Assembly (NCBI GenBank): GCA_002709695.1
Contig: PAQF01000030.1
Span: 1 to 36,511, forward strand
Length of the DNA: 36,511 bases
DNA from: Candidatus Poribacteria bacterium
GTDB taxonomy: Bacteria; Poribacteria; WGA-4E; UBA9662
Reading direction: 5' to 3'
Part shown: positions 33,305-36,511 of the stretch, piece by piece
Layout of the letters: each line of letters starts with the position of its first letter
How positions within the stretch are numbered: position 1 is the stretch's first letter
The notes under the pieces: generated by a model
Seen by the model: the letters and a program-made list of their open reading frames with translations, nothing else
Told to the model about the DNA's origin: nothing
The model's database searches: none
Program-made: the position numbers and the translations under genes

Positions 33305-36300
33305 TTAAACTGTGATTAATGAAATTATGTTCTGTGATATTGAATTGGCTTGAGCTAACATTGCTGTAGTTGATTGTGTTAATATCTGGTTTTTCGCTAG
33401 GCTGGCGGCATCGGATGCAAAGTCAGCATCTTGTATGTTAGAGCGCGAGATTTCAATGTTCTGTGTTTGGTTGGTCAAATTCGACATGGTAAAAGCCAAA
33501 CGGTTCTGCTCTGACGCTAGATAACTTCGTTCCTGGTTAACTACATCTATTGCCATATCCAGAGATGTTATGGCAGATCTGGCCTGATTGATATCCGCTA
33601 CTGATTCATCCTCAATCTCTAATCCACTGGCTGTCACACTGGTAATTCCTAGTTTCAACTGGTGATTGACGTCGTTGTCAAATCCAACTTGTAGGTCCCT
33701 GTTTGGGGAAATTTCTATCTGTTTACCGTTTAGGCTGTCTGTGTGTGGGTTATAACTGTCAATAGAAGGAGTGGAGTGATCAGGACTACCATTGATCTCC
33801 AACTGAATGCCAAATTCATCAAAATTCAGCGTCGTGTCATAACCAACTCGATATTCCAAGCTTTGCTGTAAACCATTCTCTCCCGTCATGGTTAGTTTTC
33901 TGGTTTCTGGCACAAAGAAATCCTGTGAAGAACCAAGTAACGTTGTGGTCGTTTTTGGTGCTTCATTGGTATCAACTTCCAATCCTAATCGGGAAAAATC
34001 TATCGTTTGAGGATTGCTGTGAAATTGGTATCCAATTTCCTCCATGGGGCCTGTATTGGGTGAATTGACTGCCAACGTTGGATTAACGGTAAAATCTTTG
34101 GAATTATCGAGTAGCTGGTTTGCTGTAATCTGGGCGTTATTGCTGTCAACATCAAGTCCTAAATTATCAAAGGAAACTGTTTGAGATTCTCCACTAGATG
34201 AATATTTAATCTCTTGATAGGTTCCATCAGGAGCAGTTGCTGTTAATCTGGCATCAACAATGAATCCTTGGGTCCTGTTAAGTAATATGGTCGATGTTTG
34301 TTCAGCATCATTGCTGTCAACATCAAGTCCTAAATTATCAAAGGAAACTGTTTGAGATTCTCCACTAGATGGATATTTAACCTCTTGATGGGTTCCATCA
34401 GGAGCAACTGCTGTTAATCTGGCGTTAACAGTAAACTCACCAAAACTGTCCAGTAAAATTGCCGTTGTGTTTGCGGCATTACCAGTATCCATTTCGATAC
34501 CTAAGCTGGAGAAATCAACTGTTTGAGAATTGCTGTTAAAGGAGTAGTCAGTTTCTACCGGGGAACCAACTGGCGGAGTTACTTCCAGTGTTGGATTGAT
34601 GGTAAAAGTTTTGGGTGTATTCAGTAAATCTGCTGTCATGTTTACGGCATTTTCAGTATCAACATCAATACCTAAGCTGGAGAAATCAACGCTGGTGTCA
34701 TTCAGATTATATGTAACTTCGCTAGTTGTTGTATCCGGAGCAGTTACAACTAATGTTGGATTGATAGTGAAAGACTGTGAATTGCTGAGTAAAGCATTTG
34801 TCATAGCCGAGGTGTTGTTGGTGTCAACTTGAAGACCTAAATCAGAAAAATCAGCGCTGGTGTCATTCAGATTATATGTAACTTCGCTAGTTGTTGTATC
34901 CGGAGCAGTTACAACTAATGTTGGGTCTATTGTAAAAGTTTGTGAGCTGATTAGTTGCCCTGGTAGAACATCAATATTATTGATATCCATTTCAATACCT
35001 AAATTCGTAAGGGCGACTTTTCCATTAAAGGAATCACCCTGAGTATGGGTGTAGGATTCAGAGAGGCCATCGGGAGCTGTTACTGTCATGGTAACTACAG
35101 GAATTCCTTCATGGTCTAATGTGCTCAATGCATCATTCTTATTTTCACCGAAGGTGTAGAAGAATGTCATGTTCTTAGTTGCACCTGACGGTAAACCCAT
35201 TAGGTTTTTGGCTACATTAATTGAGTTGTCTTCCTTGCCTCCGTTCGGATCGTTTGGTGAATTCAGGACTATATCTGGGTCAGTTATTTTAAAATCTCGC
35301 CCAGCTGACACAACAGCGTCTTTGTCCACACTTCCAATGACAACTGTATACCCTGAAATTTCGCCTACGGCTGAAGCGGCAACTTCACCAGAAGCTAAAG
35401 TTAAAGTATCATTGAAAGTATTAGTTGTGCCATGTGGCCCCCTATCCTGATCAGGATCCGCATTACGTAAATACTTGAGATTACTAATTGGTTGACTGCC
35501 TACATTTTTGAATGTTAAATCAAACCGGAGCACTCGGCTGCCTTCTTCAAGTGAGACAACTTGTTCAATCTCTAAATTGCCATCTGGAGTTGTACCATTA
35601 GCTACTGAAACCTGATGGGTTGCAGTGCTATGATCCCTGACATTGAAGGAAATATTGGGACTGTTTTCTGGAGCGGCATTGCGGTAAAGTTGAGTTGAAC
35701 CACCAATTTCATATTTAACGGAGAACCCCTCCAAAGGAGTACCCGGATAGAAGAAATCTCCACTTGGCCCTTTAGGCCCGGAAGTACCATCAGGATCAAA
35801 CACAACACTAGTATTCCCTAAGTTGGTATTGATTAACGAGGCATCATGATTAATTCCCACCGTCAAAAAATCATTCGTGAGTAATCGGTTAGAACCAGAA
35901 AGAGCTGGATCGTATGTGAATGTAGTTCCACTGCTGTTAGAACTTGCAACCTGCAAAGTATAAACTCCTGGTTGCACGCTTGACTGGTGACTAATTTGAT
36001 TGATAGATGTACCCGAAAGATTGCTGATATCGGCTGTTCCTGCGTCTACCTTGGCACTGACTACGTAGTTGCCAACTGAAGCTGAAGAAGTGTGGTTAAT
36101 AGCAGCTTGACTAATGGCAATTGTGTTTGGATTAACTTGTGAATTAATGCTATAGACACCCGGTTGTATGGAAGCATTATGGTTAATTTTGTTGATGTTA
36201 ACAAGATTACTAATATTTGCTGTGCCAGCGTTGACCTTAGAACTAACTGTGTAGAATCCTGGTTGAGTCAGTGGGGAATTGCTGTGAATAATACTGGTAC

Positions 36301-36511
36301 CTGATACATTACTAATATTTGTTGTGCCGGCATTGACCTTGGAACTAACTGTGTAGAATCCTGGTTGAGTCAGCGGGGAATTGCTGTGAACAATGCTGGT
36401 ACCTGATACGTTGCTAATATTTGTTGTGCCAGCATTGACCTTGGAACTGATCGTGTAGTCGCCCGGTTGCACGACAGAGGAAGCGTTATGTCGGATTTCG
36501 GTAATGGCTGT
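33305..36511 (-). CDS. giant modular flagellin (partial, N-terminus outside window)
   Basis: 1068 residues are visible and the frame is open to the right edge, so the gene starts outside the window. The C-terminal about 90 residues are a clear flagellin D0/D1 end: LDMAIDVVNQERSYLASEQNRL, then NIEISRSNIQDADFASDAASLAKNQILTQ, then TAMLAQANSISQNIISL. The rest is expanded. From the edge inward there are five to six units of about 34 residues (QPGFYTVSSKVNAGTTNISN type), resembling flagellin IN motifs. A beta-rich inserted domain of about 270 residues follows, containing LRFDLTFKNVGSQPISNLKYL and a TTNTFND segment. Then come eight units of 55-60 residues (TLVVTAPDTTTSEVTYNLNDTS, then LGLQVDTNN and LL-FTINP). 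Ordinary flagellins are about 270-600 residues. It should be exported and form, or decorate, the filament. Confidence 0.88.
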   Translation of the reverse strand, partial: TAITEIRHNASSVVQPGDYTISSKVNAGTTNISNVSGTSIVHSNSPLTQPGFYTVSSKVNAGTTNISNVSGTSIIHSNSPLTQPGFYTVSSKVNAGTANISNLVNINKINHNASIQPGVYSINSQVNPNTIAISQAAINHTSSASVGNYVVSAKVDAGTADISNLSGTSINQISHQSSVQPGVYTLQVASSNSSGTTFTYDPALSGSNRLLTNDFLTVGINHDASLINTNLGNTSVVFDPDGTSGPKGPSGDFFYPGTPLEGFSVKYEIGGSTQLYRNAAPENSPNISFNVRDHSTATHQVSVANGTTPDGNLEIEQVVSLEEGSRVLRFDLTFKNVGSQPISNLKYLRNADPDQDRGPHGTTNTFNDTLTLASGEVAASAVGEISGYTVVIGSVDKDAVVSAGRDFKITDPDIVLNSPNDPNGGKEDNSINVAKNLMGLPSGATKNMTFFYTFGENKNDALSTLDHEGIPVVTMTVTAPDGLSESYTHTQGDSFNGKVALTNLGIEMDINNIDVLPGQLISSQTFTIDPTLVVTAPDTTTSEVTYNLNDTSADFSDLGLQVDTNNTSAMTNALLSNSQSFTINPTLVVTAPDTTTSEVTYNLNDTSVDFSSLGIDVDTENAVNMTADLLNTPKTFTINPTLEVTPPVGSPVETDYSFNSNSQTVDFSSLGIEMDTGNAANTTAILLDSFGEFTVNARLTAVAPDGTHQEVKYPSSGESQTVSFDNLGLDVDSNDAEQTSTILLNRTQGFIVDARLTATAPDGTYQEIKYSSSGESQTVSFDNLGLDVDSNNAQITANQLLDNSKDFTVNPTLAVNSPNTGPMEEIGYQFHSNPQTIDFSRLGLEVDTNEAPKTTTTLLGSSQDFFVPETRKLTMTGENGLQQSLEYRVGYDTTLNFDEFGIQLEINGSPDHSTPSIDSYNPHTDSLNGKQIEISPNRDLQVGFDNDVNHQLKLGITSVTASGLEIEDESVADINQARSAITSLDMAIDVVNQERSYLASEQNRLAFTMSNLTNQTQNIEISRSNIQDADFASDAASLAKNQILTQSTTAMLAQANSISQNIISLITV
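34020..35090 (-). repeat. eight tandem 55-60-residue units inside the flagellin
   Basis: Each unit runs from a TAPDG/TAPDT strand through an F-x-x-LG-hydrophobic-x-hydrophobic-D core to a closing LL-x-FT-hydrophobic-NP/A. DNA similarity is high between some neighbours (for example 34720-34740 against 34895-34915, and 34165-34200 against 34333-34368) and weak between others, so the array includes recent and old duplications. Confidence 0.7.
36000..36460 (-). repeat. 102-bp tandem repeats near the visible flagellin N-terminus
   Basis: Units of 34 codons (QPGxYTxSSKVNAGTxNISN, then a spacer with SNSPL or HNAS). Copies beginning near 36241 and 36343 are almost identical, offset by exactly 102 bp. 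Others are diverged. The array may continue past the window edge. Confidence 0.75.

Noticed and set aside
34596-35042. Plus-strand frames with repeated VTSLVVVSGAVTTNVG
   Set aside because: They mirror the flagellin repeats on the opposite strand and have no independent support.
1-36511. CRISPR array, prophage, insertion sequence or toxin-antitoxin pair
   Set aside because: I saw no regularly spaced short repeats, transposase or integrase motifs, or typical small paired genes. The repeats present are all within genes or leaders.

Overview
This window looks like chromosomal DNA from an uncultured, AT-rich, Gram-negative-type bacterium. Several traits point to Candidatus Poribacteria or a nearby lineage of the FCB/PVC type: a secreted parallel beta-helix protein ending in an FlgD-like sorting domain with the signature NFPNPFNPETW, a membrane HEAT-repeat protein, a DUF1080 protein, a GH99/GH71-like protein and an orphan hydantoinase B. 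The taxon is an inference from protein style; no rRNA is present.

Layout. (1) 1-9.96 kb is almost entirely on the minus strand. It holds a YfgM-like TPR membrane protein, mutS2, dnaG and rpoD, which form a macromolecular-synthesis cluster lacking rpsU. Next come a tRNA-Met(CAU)/tRNA-Val(CAC) pair with its own consensus promoter and a terminator, a HEAT-repeat membrane protein, and, overlapping it by ATGA, a partial gene made of a 165-bp tandem repeat. Upstream lie a tRNA-Gly(CCC)-like gene with damaged stems but a consensus promoter, and a DUF2007-like membrane protein. (2) 10.5-18.0 kb is a plus-strand cell-envelope operon: a 1600-residue secreted beta-helix protein, a TPR lipoprotein, a small membrane protein with a G9 tract, and a DnaJ-type cochaperone. 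(3) 18.05-24.16 kb is gltBD (NADPH glutamate synthase) on the minus strand, with a consensus promoter and a leader of about 300 nt. (4) 24.5-28.8 kb is divergent from gltBD and carries a TCA-cycle operon: divergent citrate synthase, NADP-isocitrate dehydrogenase and malate dehydrogenase. (5) 29.0-33.2 kb holds accessory metabolism: hydantoinase B, a DUF1080 protein, an unknown protein and a secreted GH99/71-like protein. (6) 33.3 kb to the right edge is a very large modular flagellin whose N-terminus lies outside the window.

How the genes fit together. Region 3 and region 4 share one intergenic space with back-to-back TTGACA-18-TATAAT-type promoters. Both make long untranslated leaders with repeats or hairpins. 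This puts 2-oxoglutarate supply (citrate synthase/Icd) and its consumption with glutamine (GltBD) under one divergent control region. The most unusual items are the giant flagellin with two families of internal repeats and an inserted domain, the mismatched but apparently expressed tRNA-Gly, a shared spacer element in the two tRNA promoters, the long inverted repeat over the HEAT gene start, and the G9 tract in the envelope operon. No CRISPR array, insertion sequence, prophage or clearly recognisable new defence system is visible.
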